A stretch of DNA of 64,000 nt from assembly GCF_001940235.1 (NCBI RefSeq), contig NZ_MJIE01000001.1:2170001-2234000 (forward strand), read 5' to 3'. Below are positions 18,594 through 27,874 of the stretch, one piece after another; the stretch's first letter is position 1; each line of letters starts with the position of its first letter. Origin of the DNA: Hornefia porci. Its GTDB lineage: Bacteria; Bacillota; Clostridia; Peptostreptococcales; Anaerovoracaceae. The position numbers and the translations under genes are program-made. Under the pieces are notes generated by a model. That model did no database searches. It had not been told where the DNA came from and worked only from the letters and a program-made list of their open reading frames with translations.

Positions 18594-19139
18594 ATGTATA
18601 ATAAATCAAGTTATATTGTATCTGCGATCTACATTCTGCTGGGCCTGACCCTGATTGTCAAACCGGACATCGTCGGCAATACTCTGTGCTATCTGCTGGC
18701 GCTGGCGGTCGGCGCCATGGGGATCATCTATATCCTCAGCTATATGATGACAACCGTGGAAAGCCGGGTCGTCGAAAACACGAACGGACTGGCCGGCGGA
18801 ATCGTCATGATCATTCTGGCAATCTTCATCATAGCGAAAAAAGAGCTCGTCATCTCGCTGGTGCCGTTTCTGTTCGGACTGCTGATTACCGTCAAAGGGG
18901 TTCTCGGAATTCAGCACGCCATCAATATGAAACGCTTCAATGTAAGGAATTTCAAGGGAAGTCTGTTCGGCGCCATCGCAATTATGCTGTTCGGCCTGAT
19001 TCTGATGATGTTCCCCTTCCATACCGTGAAGCTGTTTTTCGTCATAATCGGCGCAGGCCTTCTGGTCAGCGGCGTTCTGGATATTCTTGCGAACATGACG
19101 ATCTCTCATCAGCTGAATAAAGCGCGTAACGAACAGTAG
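18594..19139 (+). CDS. DUF308 / HdeD-like membrane protein
   Basis: The protein has 181 residues and is almost entirely hydrophobic, with about six helices in pairs (YIVSAIYILLGLTLIVKPDI, CYLLALAVGAMGIIYILSYM, GGIVMIILAIFII, LVPFLFGLLITVKGVLGIQ and two more). The repeated two-helix pattern and length are those of DUF308/HdeD-like proteins. In enterobacteria HdeD is linked to acid resistance; here the function is unknown. ATG 18594 is chosen because CAGGAGGAAGAG lies just upstream; the open frame extends further 5' without a ribosome-binding site. It is convergent with the aminopeptidase gene, and the 57-base gap holds no obvious terminator. Confidence 0.75.
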   Translation: MYNKSSYIVSAIYILLGLTLIVKPDIVGNTLCYLLALAVGAMGIIYILSYMMTTVESRVVENTNGLAGGIVMIILAIFIIAKKELVISLVPFLFGLLITVKGVLGIQHAINMKRFNVRNFKGSLFGAIAIMLFGLILMMFPFHTVKLFFVIIGAGLLVSGVLDILANMTISHQLNKARNEQ

Positions 19140-19196
19140 CAGCCGTAAGCCGGGCGTGCCCCGACTGCGCTGTGCACTCGCGCAGCCCCGCATCAG

Positions 19197-21056
19197 TCAG
19201 ATTTCAGCGGTTTCCGCAGCCAGCCAGTCGGCAAGAGCGGGCGGAAGATGAGGGGACAGGACTTTGTATACCGTGGCGTGATAGTGGTTAAGCCAGGTAC
19301 GTTCGCCGGTCGTCAGCATTTCCGGCAGAATCGCGGCACGGTCAAAGGGACAGAGCGTCAGGGGCGTGAACCCAAAGATTCCGTCTCCCATGTCTTCGCA
19401 CAAAAGAAGGTTCTCCAGACGAACGCCGAATTCCCCCTCGAGGTATACGCCGGGTTCGTCGGACGTAATCATTCCCGGCAGAATAGCCTGAGAGGAACCG
19501 CGTTTGCTGATGGTGTTCGGACCTTCATGACAGCTCAGCAGATGGCCTACGCCGTGCCCGGTTCCGTGATTGTAATCCAGACCCAGCGCCCGGATCGGAC
19601 GGCGGGTGATTTCGTCCAGCGCCAGTCCGGTTGTTCCCGGTGCGAATCGCGCAGAGGCGAGAGCAATATGAGCCTGCAGGACGGCGGTGTAGCAGCGTTT
19701 CATCTTTGTTGTCAGAGGCCCCAGAGGAATTGTTCGGGTAATATCCGTGGTGCCGTCAGGGTACTGGCCGCCGCTGTCCACCAGGAGAAATCCGGAGGGA
19801 GACAGAGTCGCATCAGTTTCCGGCGTCGGGGCGTAGTGGATTACAGCCCCGTTTTCGTTATAGCCTGCAATCGTGGGAAAACTCAGGTCGCGGGCGCCCT
19901 GATCCCGGCGGAGGGCCTCCAGATGGTCAGCGGCGTCGATTTCCGTCAGAGGCTCATTTCCGACCGTGGATTTCAGCCAGTAGAGGAAGCGGACCATCGC
20001 AATACCGTCTTTCCGATGCGCCGCACGCTCACAGTCAATTTCCGTGTTGTTTTTGATGGCCTTCATCAGGTCGATGGGTGAGGGGGCGTCAAGGATTTTT
20101 ATGTTCCGGTGCAGGCTGCGGAACAAAGCATAATTGGCTTGTTTCCCGTTCATCCAGAGTGTTGTTCCCGGAGGAATCTGCGCGAGAGCGGAAGAGATGG
20201 CTTCGTAGCTGTGTACATGTGCGTCATGGAATCCGGCGGGCAGGACGCCGTCGTAAACAAAGAGCTGTACCCCGCCGTCCGCGGCCGCATTGCTCGCCGA
20301 CCCTGCCGGAGACTCCGCATCTCCCGCCGGCTTGTCCGCAGACACCTTGTCTGTCGACTCTTCGGGAGACTCCGCATCGGATTCGACGACAGCTCCGTCC
20401 GACTCGGCGTCCAGCAGCGCGAAAGCGAAGAAGACCGGGTTGTTGGCGATGTCGCTGCCCCGCAGGTTCAGCAGCCAGGCAATCTCCTCCAGGCTGGTGA
20501 GCAGCAGGCGGTCCGCGCCCTTCCGCTTCATCTCGGCGCGGACCGCCCCGATTTTGTCCGCCCTGGTCCGGCCGGTCACGGAAAGGGGCAGCTCATAGAC
20601 GGCGGCCGGAACTACGGGCGGGCGGTCAGACCAGACGGCGTCCGTCAGGTCCTGATCCCACCGGATGTCCACGTCCAGCGCTTCATAGCGCAGGCCGTCG
20701 GCGCGGCTGATGACGCGGCCGTCAAAGCCCAGGACGAAGCGACCGGATTCCCTTTTGTTCTCCAGGAATTCCAGAAGGGTGGGAACGCCGGGCTCACCCG
20801 CTTTCATCAGAGTGATGCCAGAGCCCGCAAGCTGGCGGCCGGCCTGCCGGAAATAGCGGCCGTCAGTCCACAGAAGGGCTTCCTGCAGTCCTACCAGAAG
20901 GGTTCCGGCAGAGCCGGTGAATCCGGAAAGGAACTGACGGCAGCGGAAATGGGCGTTGACGTATTCGGTGCCGTGGAAGTCCGTGGAAGGGACGATGTAC
21001 CAGTCTATACAATGCGCTTTCATTTGTGCCCGGAGCGCAGTGATGGATTCTCTCAT
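19197..21056 (-). CDS. Aminopeptidase P family protein (M24B Xaa-Pro aminopeptidase)
   Basis: The protein has 619 residues. Two N-terminal creatinase-like domains (WYIVPSTDFHGTEYVNAHF; WTDGRYFRQAGRQL) precede the pita-bread catalytic domain. Di-manganese ligands are visible in LLVDSGGQYPDGTTDITRT (two Asp), GTGHGVGHLLSCHEGP (His) and SDEPGVYLEGEFGVRLEN (two Glu). It removes N-terminal residues preceding proline. At about residues 215-262 a Glu/Ser/Asp/Ala-rich low-complexity insert makes it longer than the usual 590-600. The start has AAAGGAGG 6 bases upstream. Its ATG overlaps the stop of the upstream Gx-transporter gene by 4 bases. Confidence 0.9.
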   Translation of the reverse strand: MRESITALRAQMKAHCIDWYIVPSTDFHGTEYVNAHFRCRQFLSGFTGSAGTLLVGLQEALLWTDGRYFRQAGRQLAGSGITLMKAGEPGVPTLLEFLENKRESGRFVLGFDGRVISRADGLRYEALDVDIRWDQDLTDAVWSDRPPVVPAAVYELPLSVTGRTRADKIGAVRAEMKRKGADRLLLTSLEEIAWLLNLRGSDIANNPVFFAFALLDAESDGAVVESDAESPEESTDKVSADKPAGDAESPAGSASNAAADGGVQLFVYDGVLPAGFHDAHVHSYEAISSALAQIPPGTTLWMNGKQANYALFRSLHRNIKILDAPSPIDLMKAIKNNTEIDCERAAHRKDGIAMVRFLYWLKSTVGNEPLTEIDAADHLEALRRDQGARDLSFPTIAGYNENGAVIHYAPTPETDATLSPSGFLLVDSGGQYPDGTTDITRTIPLGPLTTKMKRCYTAVLQAHIALASARFAPGTTGLALDEITRRPIRALGLDYNHGTGHGVGHLLSCHEGPNTISKRGSSQAILPGMITSDEPGVYLEGEFGVRLENLLLCEDMGDGIFGFTPLTLCPFDRAAILPEMLTTGERTWLNHYHATVYKVLSPHLPPALADWLAAETAEI

Positions 21057-21577
21057 GAAATGCCTCCTTTGAACATCTGTGAGGGGAGCTTGCGGTTGAT
21101 GATATATGCGATGACGCCGATGCCGATGCCTGCGGCGATGCCGGAGAACACAAGAACCGGGAAGTAGACGAACATTCTGGCGTTGGTGACAACCAGGGCG
21201 GCCACCAGCAGTTGTCCGAAATTGTGAGAAACGCCGCCGGCCATGCTGACGCCGATCATGGAGAACTTTCCGGTGCGCTGGAGGAGCGCCATGACCAATA
21301 GACTGATCATTCCTCCCGCCAGCGAATAAAGCATGGCGAAAAGACCGGAGAACATCAGTCCGGCCAGCAGGATGCGGATCAGATCGATCATCAGCGCATA
21401 GCGGACGTCCATACGGTACAGGGCGATGAGAATCACCAGATTGGCAAGTCCCAGTTTGACGCCGGGAATCCCCAGATTGTAGGGAATCAGAACCTCCACA
21501 TAGGTGAAGATCAGCGCCAGAGTGGCGAACATGGCGCTGAGCGTCAGGCGGCGGGTCCGCTCAGTTCGAGACTGCAT
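21053..21577 (-). CDS. Gx transporter / heptaprenyl diphosphate synthase component I-like membrane protein (EetB-like)
   Basis: The protein has about 174 residues with five or six helices (LTLSAMFATLALIFTYVEVL, GLANLVILIALYR, LLAGLMFSGLFAMLYSLAGG, VFSGIAAGIGIGVIAYIINR). It belongs to the HepPPS component I / Gx-transporter family. Such genes often sit beside NusG_II-domain and ApbE genes. In Listeria-type extracellular electron transfer loci the corresponding pair is, as I recall, called EetB/EetA. The start is placed at 21577 because GGGGAGGTGAT lies just upstream; an in-frame start at 21613 is less likely. It overlaps the preceding NusG_II gene by about 17 bases, so translation is coupled. 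A redox or quinone/flavin-related role is inferred from neighbours. Confidence 0.75.
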   Translation of the reverse strand: MQSRTERTRRLTLSAMFATLALIFTYVEVLIPYNLGIPGVKLGLANLVILIALYRMDVRYALMIDLIRILLAGLMFSGLFAMLYSLAGGMISLLVMALLQRTGKFSMIGVSMAGGVSHNFGQLLVAALVVTNARMFVYFPVLVFSGIAAGIGIGVIAYIINRKLPSQMFKGGIS

Positions 21578-21929
21578 CGTAACCATCACCTCCCCTGATT
21601 TCAATAACGACACGATTGGGCAGACAGACGATGCTCTGGTTCGTCCGGCTGATGGAGCTGTGTTCCACGCAGAGCTGATTTTTACAGTCCGAGTATGTCA
21701 TTTGCACATGGCCGTTTTTTATGCTAAACTTGTTTGTGTGTCCGTTCTGCCGGATCGTTACGGACTGGTCGCGGCTGAGGCTGTACCTCCCGTACTCCCG
21801 TCCGTTGACGGTTACGACGGCGGTCTGTCCGCGGACGCTTCCGGACAGACTGACCCAGGACAGGGCCAGACCGATGGCGACCAGCAGGATCAGAAGAAGG
21901 AAATCTGCTTTTGTTAATACTTTAAACAT
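21561..21929 (-). CDS. NusG domain II-containing membrane-anchored protein (EetA-like)
   Basis: The protein has about 122 residues. One N-terminal membrane helix (ADFLLLILLVAIGLALSWVS) is followed by an extracytoplasmic NusG_II fold (AVVTVNGREYGRYSLSRDQS ... TYSDCKNQLCVEHSSIS ... IVCLPNRVVIEIRG). The CKNQLCVEH and IVCLPNR signatures are typical of this family and suggest a possible metal or thiol site. The start is uncertain. ATG 21929 is 14 bases from AGGAG, and an in-frame TTG at 21941 is too close to it. It forms an operon with the Gx-transporter gene and pepP, and is divergent from apbE with only 32 bases between. Confidence 0.75.
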   Translation of the reverse strand: MFKVLTKADFLLLILLVAIGLALSWVSLSGSVRGQTAVVTVNGREYGRYSLSRDQSVTIRQNGHTNKFSIKNGHVQMTYSDCKNQLCVEHSSISRTNQSIVCLPNRVVIEIRGGDGYDAVSN

Positions 21930-21961
21930 AGATACTGTCAATACTCCTGAGGGGAATGCTT

Positions 21962-22978
21962 ATGAAAAAATTCGTTTCGATGGCGGCGGTCGTCGTGCTC
22001 GCCGCCCTTTTGATTATACCACAGACCGGGTGCGGGTCCAATACTGAGCCGATATCGAAGGAGAGCTTCTATTTCGATACCACCTGCAAGATCAGCATCT
22101 ACGACATGAAGGATATGAGCGAGAAAAGGGCGAACGCCGCCATAGACAAGGCGTTCAGGCAATGCGCCCGGTATGAGAACCTTCTGAGTAAGACGAAAAA
22201 GGGCAGCGATATCTACAAAATCAACCACGCCGGCGGCAGGGCCGTCAAATGCGACCCCATCACCGTCGAGGTGATAAAAAAAGGAATCCGCTACGGGAAA
22301 ATGACCGGCGGAAAGTTCGACATCACCATCGGAAAAGCAGAGGATCTCTGGGATTTCCACGGATCGAACCAGAAACCGCCTGATGCGGAGAAGCTTGCCG
22401 AGGCGATGAAATACGTGGATTACAGACAGATTCACGTCAGCGGCAATACGGTGACCATGGGAACCGCAAAAGGCGAGATAGATCTGGGAGGAATCGCCAA
22501 GGGCTATATCGCCGACCGGGTCAGTGAATACCTGCGGGAGCTGGGCGTGACCAGCGCCATCATCAGTCTCGGCGGGAACATCGAGTGCGTCGGGGACAAG
22601 GCGGGGTCCGACTTCAATATCGGCATCGAAAAGCCCTATTCCGACCAGAGTGAGATCGTCGGGGCGACGCCGCTGTCTGACGGGACGATTGTGACTTCAG
22701 GTGTCTACGAAAGATACTTTGAATATAAAGGGAAGAAATACCATCACATTCTCGACAGTAAAACGGGGATGCCCGTCGAGACGGATGTTACGGGGGTGAG
22801 CATCCGGTCGACAGAGGGACATTCCGTGGACTGCGACGCGCTTTCCACAACGTGCCTGATTCTGGGAAAGGAAAAGGGGAAGAAGCTGATTGAGAGCATG
22901 GATGGCTATGAGGCTCTGTTCATCCTTTCGGATGACAAAATCGTTAAAACAAAGGGATTTGAGTTTAAGGAGGAGTAA
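21962..22978 (+). CDS. apbE: FAD:protein FMN transferase (ApbE family lipoprotein)
   Basis: The protein has 338 residues. The signal peptide MKKFVSMAAVVVLAALLIIP ends in QTGC, a lipobox-like site, so this is probably a surface lipoprotein. ApbE motifs are present: DLGGIAKGYIADRVSEYL (FAD binding), HHILDSKTGMPV and VDCDALSTTCLILG (Mg2+ Asp, catalytic region). The enzyme attaches FMN through a phosphoester bond to Thr/Ser of proteins such as RnfD and RnfG, which are encoded 4-9 kb upstream. GAGGGG lies about 7 bases before ATG 21962. The gene is divergent from the NusG_II gene, and six bases separate it from the ABC transporter. Confidence 0.93.
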   Translation: MKKFVSMAAVVVLAALLIIPQTGCGSNTEPISKESFYFDTTCKISIYDMKDMSEKRANAAIDKAFRQCARYENLLSKTKKGSDIYKINHAGGRAVKCDPITVEVIKKGIRYGKMTGGKFDITIGKAEDLWDFHGSNQKPPDAEKLAEAMKYVDYRQIHVSGNTVTMGTAKGEIDLGGIAKGYIADRVSEYLRELGVTSAIISLGGNIECVGDKAGSDFNIGIEKPYSDQSEIVGATPLSDGTIVTSGVYERYFEYKGKKYHHILDSKTGMPVETDVTGVSIRSTEGHSVDCDALSTTCLILGKEKGKKLIESMDGYEALFILSDDKIVKTKGFEFKEE

Positions 22979-22983
22979 CAAAA

Positions 22984-25278
22984 ATGCCGCATATGATTGA
23001 GATGCGAAAGGTGTCGAAGTTCTATTCCGGTCACGACACGGTGAGTACCGGCTTTTCCAAGGTGGATCTGAATCTGGACATCGGCGAATTCGTGGTGGTC
23101 ACCGGAGAGAGCGGAGGCGGAAAGTCAACGCTGCTGAACGTGATTTCCGGTCTGGACACCTATGAGGAGGGGGAAATGTTCGTAGCCGGACAGGACACCA
23201 GCGCCTTTCGGACAGAAGACTACGAGAACTACCGCAAAACCTATATCGGAAATATTTTTCAGGATTATAACCTGATTAACAGCTATACTGTCTATCAGAA
23301 TGTGGAACTGGCGATGCTGCTCAACGGCCGGAAAAAGCGGGAACTGAAAACCGGTATCATGGGAATTCTGCGCTGGCTGGGCCTTCGGGACTACGCCAGA
23401 ACCAGAGTGTCCAGACTTTCCGGAGGACAGAAGCAGAGAGTAGCCATCGCGAGAGCCTTCGCCAAGGACGCGCCGATTATCGTCGCGGACGAACCTACAG
23501 GAAACCTGGACAGCGAGTCTGCCGCGCTAGTGATGGAGACACTGTACAAAATCTCCCGTGACAAGCTTGTCATCGTGGTCACCCACAACTATGAGCAGGC
23601 CGAGCCCTACGCCACGCGCCGCATCATGATGCGGGACGGAAGAATCATCGAGGACCAGAAACTGAAGCCCGTGCAGAACGCGGAGCAGGAGAGCGAGGCC
23701 GTCACCGAAAAGGAAACGAAAAAGAAAAAGACGCATCTTTCGGCGGTATCGGAGCTCCGTCTGGGAATACGGAACACCTTCAACCTGCCCGCCAAATTCC
23801 TGCTGCTTCTCTTTATCTATCTTTTTGTCAGCACCGCAGTGCTCGGGGGATATTCTGCTCTGATGAATCAGGAGCACGAGGTCTCCCTGCAGGGGAGCAA
23901 CCAGTATTTCTACGACACCTCGCCGGAACGGATCGTGCTGCACCGTCAGGACCAGAAGGCCTTTACTGCGGCCGATTACAAGAAAATCGAAGGGATGGCG
24001 AACATCGATCACATCGTCAGGAACGATCTGGCTCTGGATCGTGTCGTTTCTCTGGAATCTCAGAAAATTTATGTGGAGGGACCGGCGTACAGTGTGTCCA
24101 CCATCAGCAGCGGAAAGCTGTCTTTCGGGCGCCTTCCGAAAAAAGCCAATGAAATCGTCGTGGGCGTGAACGATATGTCGGAGGCTTATGAATCTCTGAA
24201 GGAGATGGGAGAAAAGTTCCTCGGCAAGACCTACTACCTTGACACCTATAACGTGGACGAGGGTACGGGAGGAAGAATCTCCGACAAAAAAGTCCGCATC
24301 GTGGGCGTTATCCTCAATGATGAAGAGGATTCACGGGCCGCGATGTACGCCTATTCCCGTATCTACGTCACGGATGAGCTGGCGAACAGAATCCTCGTGT
24401 CCACAGTCGCCACATCCTCCGACACTGCGCTGACCATGAACGGAAAAACTGTTTCGCGGAACAACGCGCAGGCAGTGTTCATTTCAGACCGGGTCAGCCC
24501 GGGGAATGTCTGGATTTGCGAGGACGACGCAGAGAGCTATTACAAGGACGGCAAGGCTGTGGGATATCCTCTGAAGGTGAAGATTACGAACCGCTACTTC
24601 ACCTCCCGCAGAACGCTGAAGATCACAGCCGTGTTCAAGGCGGACAACATGCAGTCACTGCTGGGCTACCAGAAAAGCGACTATGACACATATGCGCAGT
24701 GCATCTTTGTGAACAGCAGGGATTTCAACCGTCTGTTCGACCGGGGAAACTACCAGATTTCCGCCTATATGAAGAATGAAGTGAAGTCCGACGCAACCAT
24801 GAAAGCGCTGAAAAGCGCCGGGTACCAGCCTTTGTCCATGAAGAGTGTCCTCTCGGACGCCACACAGGGCACCGCATTCATCAACAAGATCTTCAGCAGA
24901 GTGCTTCTCGGGATCCTGTTCATTGCGCTGTTCTTTATCGCCTACGCGGTGATACGGCTGATCATGCGGTCGAGAAACACGTATTACTCAACGCTCCGGA
25001 TCCTTGGAGCGAGCCGCGGGAACACAGCGAATCTGCTGCGCATCGAGCTTCTGATGGTGATGCTGATCGCCGTGGCGCTGGTCATGGGCTTTGTGACCAT
25101 GGTCAACCAGGGCATCCTGCCGCTGGCTGCGGTAAAGAACTTCGTCTCCTTTATGAGACCGCGGTATTACGGTGCTTTGTTCATCATCATGCTGGTCATG
25201 TCTCTGCTCATTTCGGAGCGGTATTCCCGCAAGATCTTTAAGAAGAGTGCGATGAACGTATACAGAGGGGAGGCGTAG
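22984..25278 (+). CDS. ABC transporter, fused ATPase-FtsX permease (MacB-like architecture)
   Basis: The protein has 764 residues. The N-terminal ATPase (residues 1-225) carries Walker A GESGGGKST, signature LSGGQKQRVAIARAF and Walker B IIVADEPTGNLD. The permease domain has one helix near residue 262 (FLLLLFIYLFVSTAVLGGYS), a large extracytoplasmic domain of about 350 residues, and three helices at the C-terminus around an FtsX domain (LLGILFIALFFIAYAVIRL; LRILGASRGNTANLLRIELL). This is the half-transporter layout used for peptide/lipoprotein export or mechanotransmission. AAGGAGGAG precedes the ATG, 5 bases after apbE. The substrate is unknown, and it probably partners with the next gene. 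Confidence 0.88.
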   Translation: MPHMIEMRKVSKFYSGHDTVSTGFSKVDLNLDIGEFVVVTGESGGGKSTLLNVISGLDTYEEGEMFVAGQDTSAFRTEDYENYRKTYIGNIFQDYNLINSYTVYQNVELAMLLNGRKKRELKTGIMGILRWLGLRDYARTRVSRLSGGQKQRVAIARAFAKDAPIIVADEPTGNLDSESAALVMETLYKISRDKLVIVVTHNYEQAEPYATRRIMMRDGRIIEDQKLKPVQNAEQESEAVTEKETKKKKTHLSAVSELRLGIRNTFNLPAKFLLLLFIYLFVSTAVLGGYSALMNQEHEVSLQGSNQYFYDTSPERIVLHRQDQKAFTAADYKKIEGMANIDHIVRNDLALDRVVSLESQKIYVEGPAYSVSTISSGKLSFGRLPKKANEIVVGVNDMSEAYESLKEMGEKFLGKTYYLDTYNVDEGTGGRISDKKVRIVGVILNDEEDSRAAMYAYSRIYVTDELANRILVSTVATSSDTALTMNGKTVSRNNAQAVFISDRVSPGNVWICEDDAESYYKDGKAVGYPLKVKITNRYFTSRRTLKITAVFKADNMQSLLGYQKSDYDTYAQCIFVNSRDFNRLFDRGNYQISAYMKNEVKSDATMKALKSAGYQPLSMKSVLSDATQGTAFINKIFSRVLLGILFIALFFIAYAVIRLIMRSRNTYYSTLRILGASRGNTANLLRIELLMVMLIAVALVMGFVTMVNQGILPLAAVKNFVSFMRPRYYGALFIIMLVMSLLISERYSRKIFKKSAMNVYRGEA

Positions 25279-25280
25279 AC

Positions 25281-27755
25281 ATGATCCGGTTAGAGAAGGT
25301 AAACAAATATTTCAACCGCCACAAGGCGAATCAGATCCATGTGATCGACAACACCAGTCTGGAGCTGCCGGAGAGCGGCATCGTCACCCTTCTGGGGGCT
25401 TCGGGAAGCGGCAAGACCACGCTGCTCAACGCCATCGGCGGGCTGGACCGGGTAAACAGCGGGAGCATCTTTGTTGACGGACAAAGGATTACCCGCCGCC
25501 GTTCCGGCAAGATCGATACAATCCGCAACGCGAACATCGGATATATCTTTCAGACTTTCAATCTGATGGATGACCAGACGGTTTTCGACAACGTTGCCGT
25601 GGCTCTGCGGATGGTGGGGATCCGGAACAGAGAGGTCATCCGGAAGAGGGTGCATTACTGCCTGGAGGCCGTAGGGATCTATGCGCAGAGGAACAAAAAC
25701 GCGGGCGCGCTGTCCGGCGGCCAGCGCCAGAGAGTAGCCATCGCCCGTGCCATCGTCAAGAACCCGAAGATTATCATCGCCGACGAGCCCACCGGGAATC
25801 TGGACAGCAGCAATACTCTTGACATCATGAATCTCATCAAGAAACTGTCCGGGGATCGCCTGGTGCTGCTGGTCACTCACGAAGAGAATATCGCAGAATT
25901 CTATTCCGACCGCATCATCCGCATCCGGGACGGACGGGTGATCAGCGATGAGAAGAATGAACGGAAATCCACTCTGGATTATCAGCTGGAAAACCGCATC
26001 TATCTGAAGGATATGCCGGTGCAGGATCATCTGAATTCCCGGGGACTTTCCGTAGATGTGTATGCGGACAGGCCTGTGCAGTCTGCCATTAAACTGGCGG
26101 TACGGGGCGGAAATCTGTTCATTGACACCGGCGGTCAGTTCAGTGTTATCGATGAGACCAGTGATATGGAGCTGATCGACGATCATTATTCCGCCATCGA
26201 CCAGAGCGTGTTTGAAAGCAGCGCGTTTGATTACAGCGCCTGTCTTCCGGAGAACTTCAGGGCGCGCTATCGCTCTGTCTATACGCCGCTGAACTGCATC
26301 GGAAAGGGGTTCGCCTCCATCCGTAAATTCCGGACGCTGAAGAAGCTCCTTCTGATCGGCTTTGTAATCGCGGCCATCTTCGCCTTCTACGCGGTGAGTC
26401 ATATCGTGGGAATTCTGGACGTTCAGCGGGGCGATTTCATGAAGACGGACGAGCATTATGTCACGGTGGCCAATCCGGGGAAGAGCGCTGCCCTTGCGAA
26501 AAAGGCTGCGGCGACAAAGGGCGCTGCATACGTGATTCCGGGAGCTTCGACGGTGACATTCACCGTGCCGATGGACGATTACTATCAGACGGCGTCGCTC
26601 AACGGACAGCTTCAGGGGTCCATGGTCTCTCAGGAATTCCTGGATAAGGACCGGCTTTACGCCGGAGAAATGCCGGAAAAGTCACATCAGATTGTGGTGG
26701 ATAAAATGGTGCTGAAGTCGTTCTTCGCCCAGAAGACGGGATCTGCCATCGGACTGACGAAGTACAGGCAGTTCCTGGGACGCAGGGTTACGCTTCCGGG
26801 TCTGAAGGCCTACACCGTCGTCGGAATTTCAGACTGCGGCTCTCCTTCGATTTTTGTCCGGAAGAGCCAGTTTACCGACATTCTGGCCGCTGCATCATCG
26901 GAAGCGGCGCAGGAAAATTATGACGGAGACCTCCGCAGCGGCGGCGATCTGTCGGAAACCGGTACAGACGAGAGCGGAACGCAGGTGCGGAATTACGACC
27001 TGGCGAAGGGAAGCCTGAAAATCAAATCCGGGCATAAGCCGGAGAAGAATTATGAGGTGATCGTCAATAGTTCACATTCCGAGGAAGACAAAATGAAGAT
27101 CGGCAAGACCATCACGCCGAAGATGAACGGAAGGAAGCTGACTGTCGTAGGATATTACACCTCTGCAAAAGAGGGAGAGGACGCCTATTACGTGACAAAA
27201 AATACGGTTGCCCTGGATAATATCCACAGACAGAAAAAACTGTCGGTGTACTCCGAGGATCCGGAGACTCTGGTGGAGAATCTGGCTGCGAAGGGGCTTA
27301 CCGGCACGGTGAACTTCAATCGTGAGAGGGAGGCCTACGTCAAATCTGTCCACGATGCGCTGAAGACGTCTCTGATCATGTCCGGAGTGATTCTCCTGAT
27401 CTCGCTGATTGAGATTTATCTGATGCTGCGGTCCTCCTTCCTGTCCAGAATCCGCGAGGTTGGAACACTGCGCGCCATCGGCCTGAAGAAGAGGGACATT
27501 TACCGGAAGTTCGCCGGAGAGATTATCGCGATTACGGTAATTACCGCCACCGCGGGCATCGGCGTCATGTATTATATGATGTACCACCTCGTGAGCTTCA
27601 GCGCATACTACAAAAGCCTGTACACGGTCAGCCCTGTGACCGCCGGAATCACGTTCCTGCTGATTCTGGTGTTTAACCTGCTGGCGGGTCTGCTGCCGGT
27701 GGCGATGGTCATGCGCAAGACGCCTGCGCAGATTCTGGCGAGAAGCGACATATAG
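25281..27755 (+). CDS. ABC transporter, fused ATPase-FtsX permease
   Basis: The protein has 824 residues and the same layout as the preceding gene. The N-terminal ATPase carries LLGASGSGKTTLLNAIGGL, LSGGQRQRVAIARAIV and IIIADEPTGNLD. A linker of about 130 residues follows, then a helix near 360 (LLLIGFVIAAIFAFYAVSHI), a long outside domain and a C-terminal FtsX domain (LIMSGVILLISLIEIYLMLR; EVGTLRAIGLKKRDIYRKFA). It starts 2 bases after the upstream stop, with GAGGGGAGGC before the ATG. The two proteins most likely form a heterodimer. Substrate is unknown. There is no two-component system next to it, unlike BceAB-type loci. Confidence 0.88.
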   Translation: MIRLEKVNKYFNRHKANQIHVIDNTSLELPESGIVTLLGASGSGKTTLLNAIGGLDRVNSGSIFVDGQRITRRRSGKIDTIRNANIGYIFQTFNLMDDQTVFDNVAVALRMVGIRNREVIRKRVHYCLEAVGIYAQRNKNAGALSGGQRQRVAIARAIVKNPKIIIADEPTGNLDSSNTLDIMNLIKKLSGDRLVLLVTHEENIAEFYSDRIIRIRDGRVISDEKNERKSTLDYQLENRIYLKDMPVQDHLNSRGLSVDVYADRPVQSAIKLAVRGGNLFIDTGGQFSVIDETSDMELIDDHYSAIDQSVFESSAFDYSACLPENFRARYRSVYTPLNCIGKGFASIRKFRTLKKLLLIGFVIAAIFAFYAVSHIVGILDVQRGDFMKTDEHYVTVANPGKSAALAKKAAATKGAAYVIPGASTVTFTVPMDDYYQTASLNGQLQGSMVSQEFLDKDRLYAGEMPEKSHQIVVDKMVLKSFFAQKTGSAIGLTKYRQFLGRRVTLPGLKAYTVVGISDCGSPSIFVRKSQFTDILAAASSEAAQENYDGDLRSGGDLSETGTDESGTQVRNYDLAKGSLKIKSGHKPEKNYEVIVNSSHSEEDKMKIGKTITPKMNGRKLTVVGYYTSAKEGEDAYYVTKNTVALDNIHRQKKLSVYSEDPETLVENLAAKGLTGTVNFNREREAYVKSVHDALKTSLIMSGVILLISLIEIYLMLRSSFLSRIREVGTLRAIGLKKRDIYRKFAGEIIAITVITATAGIGVMYYMMYHLVSFSAYYKSLYTVSPVTAGITFLLILVFNLLAGLLPVAMVMRKTPAQILARSDI

Positions 27756-27874
27756 CGCGCCGGATGGCTCACGACTGCCGGCGGCCCCGAACGCAGGGCG
27801 CGCCGGAGACAACGATGGCGTACTGCTGACGCGCGCTCGCCGCGCCGGACAGATGCCGGAAGCCGCCGGCGCCG

